From: Paracoccaceae bacterium
GTDB taxonomy: Bacteria; Pseudomonadota; Alphaproteobacteria; Rhodobacterales; Rhodobacteraceae
Direction of reading: 5' to 3'
Assembly: GCA_026997055.1 (NCBI GenBank)
Contig: JALWJU010000278.1
Span: forward strand, 1-17,226
Length of the DNA stretch: 17,226 nucleotides
A program made the translations under genes and the position numbers. This document shows, one piece after another, positions 17,104 through 17,226 of the stretch (positions within the stretch are counted from its first letter, which is position 1; every line of letters starts with the position of its first letter). Under the pieces are notes generated by a model. It was not told the origin of the DNA. It worked only from the letters and a program-made list of their open reading frames with translations, and did no database searches.

Positions 17104-17194
17104 TGGCGGAGGAGGTGGGATTCGAACCCACGGTGGGCTTTTGACCCACGCCGGTTTTCAAGACCGGTGCATTCGACCACTCTGCCACTCCTCC
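17104..17194 (-). tRNA. tRNA-Ser(UGA)
   Basis: Class II tRNA read on the minus strand. Acceptor arms GGAGGAG and CTCCTCC pair, G is the discriminator and CCA is encoded (17104-17106). The anticodon stem CCGGT/ACCGG encloses loop CTTGAAA, giving anticodon UGA for Ser. A long variable arm (GTGGGTCAAAAGCCCAC) and the T loop GTTCGAATC are present. Its 3' end faces the defence operon, a typical orientation for an island insertion site, although no duplicate of the tRNA end was found in the window. Confidence 0.96.
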
Positions 17195-17226
17195 GTGAAG
17201 CCCGTGAGCGCCGCGATGCTCCCTAG

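Noticed and set aside
17104..17134. Possible direct repeat of the tRNA-Ser 3' end as an attachment site pair
   Set aside because: I scanned the window for a second copy of the T-arm and acceptor sequence and found none.

Overview
GC-rich alphaproteobacterial DNA. The copper-chaperone cluster at the left, the DUF2924/serine-recombinase module and the codon use resemble Rhodobacteraceae (Paracoccus/Rhodobacter relatives); this is recognition by eye, not a database result.

Left flank (1-2096): decayed chromosomal copper genes. These are the end of an EF-hand protein, a PCu(A)C copper chaperone without its N-terminus and with a frameshift, an SCO/SenC protein broken by an 11-bp tandem duplication, and on the minus strand a sensor histidine kinase whose 5' end is cut off at about 2085-2096. 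At that point a second truncated gene begins: a superfamily 2 helicase without its Walker A and DEAH motifs.

Mobile-element remnant (2083-5764): truncated helicase, small protein, DUF2924 protein, large serine recombinase and ParB-like HTH protein, coupled by ATGA overlaps. The recombinase is split by an insertion-type frameshift after its catalytic domain, so the element is probably immobile. The HTH gene ends in a perfect 11-bp inverted repeat.

Defence operon (5848-16839): a good sigma-70-type promoter (5788-5816) precedes nine same-strand genes, most overlapping by 1-8 bp. The order is half-length HsdS-like protein, HsdM, RhuM-family protein, full two-TRD HsdS, Shedu-like DUF4263 nuclease, DUF3800 protein, small BECR-like protein, a 174-bp gap with a 10-bp hairpin, HsdR, and a YgjP-type zinc metallopeptidase. 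This is a type I restriction-modification system with a foreign-looking cassette (Shedu + DUF3800 + small protein) between hsdS and hsdR. HsdM with HsdS would methylate the host; HsdR would translocate and cut unmethylated DNA. Shedu and its two neighbours are plausible additional effectors. Two specificity polypeptides raise the possibility of subunit swapping.

Right flank (16840-17226): a bidirectional terminator-like hairpin, then tRNA-Ser(UGA) on the minus strand with its 3' end facing the island. The most notable features are the composite operon, the two S proteins, and the exact 30-bp in-frame duplication at the start of the Shedu gene.
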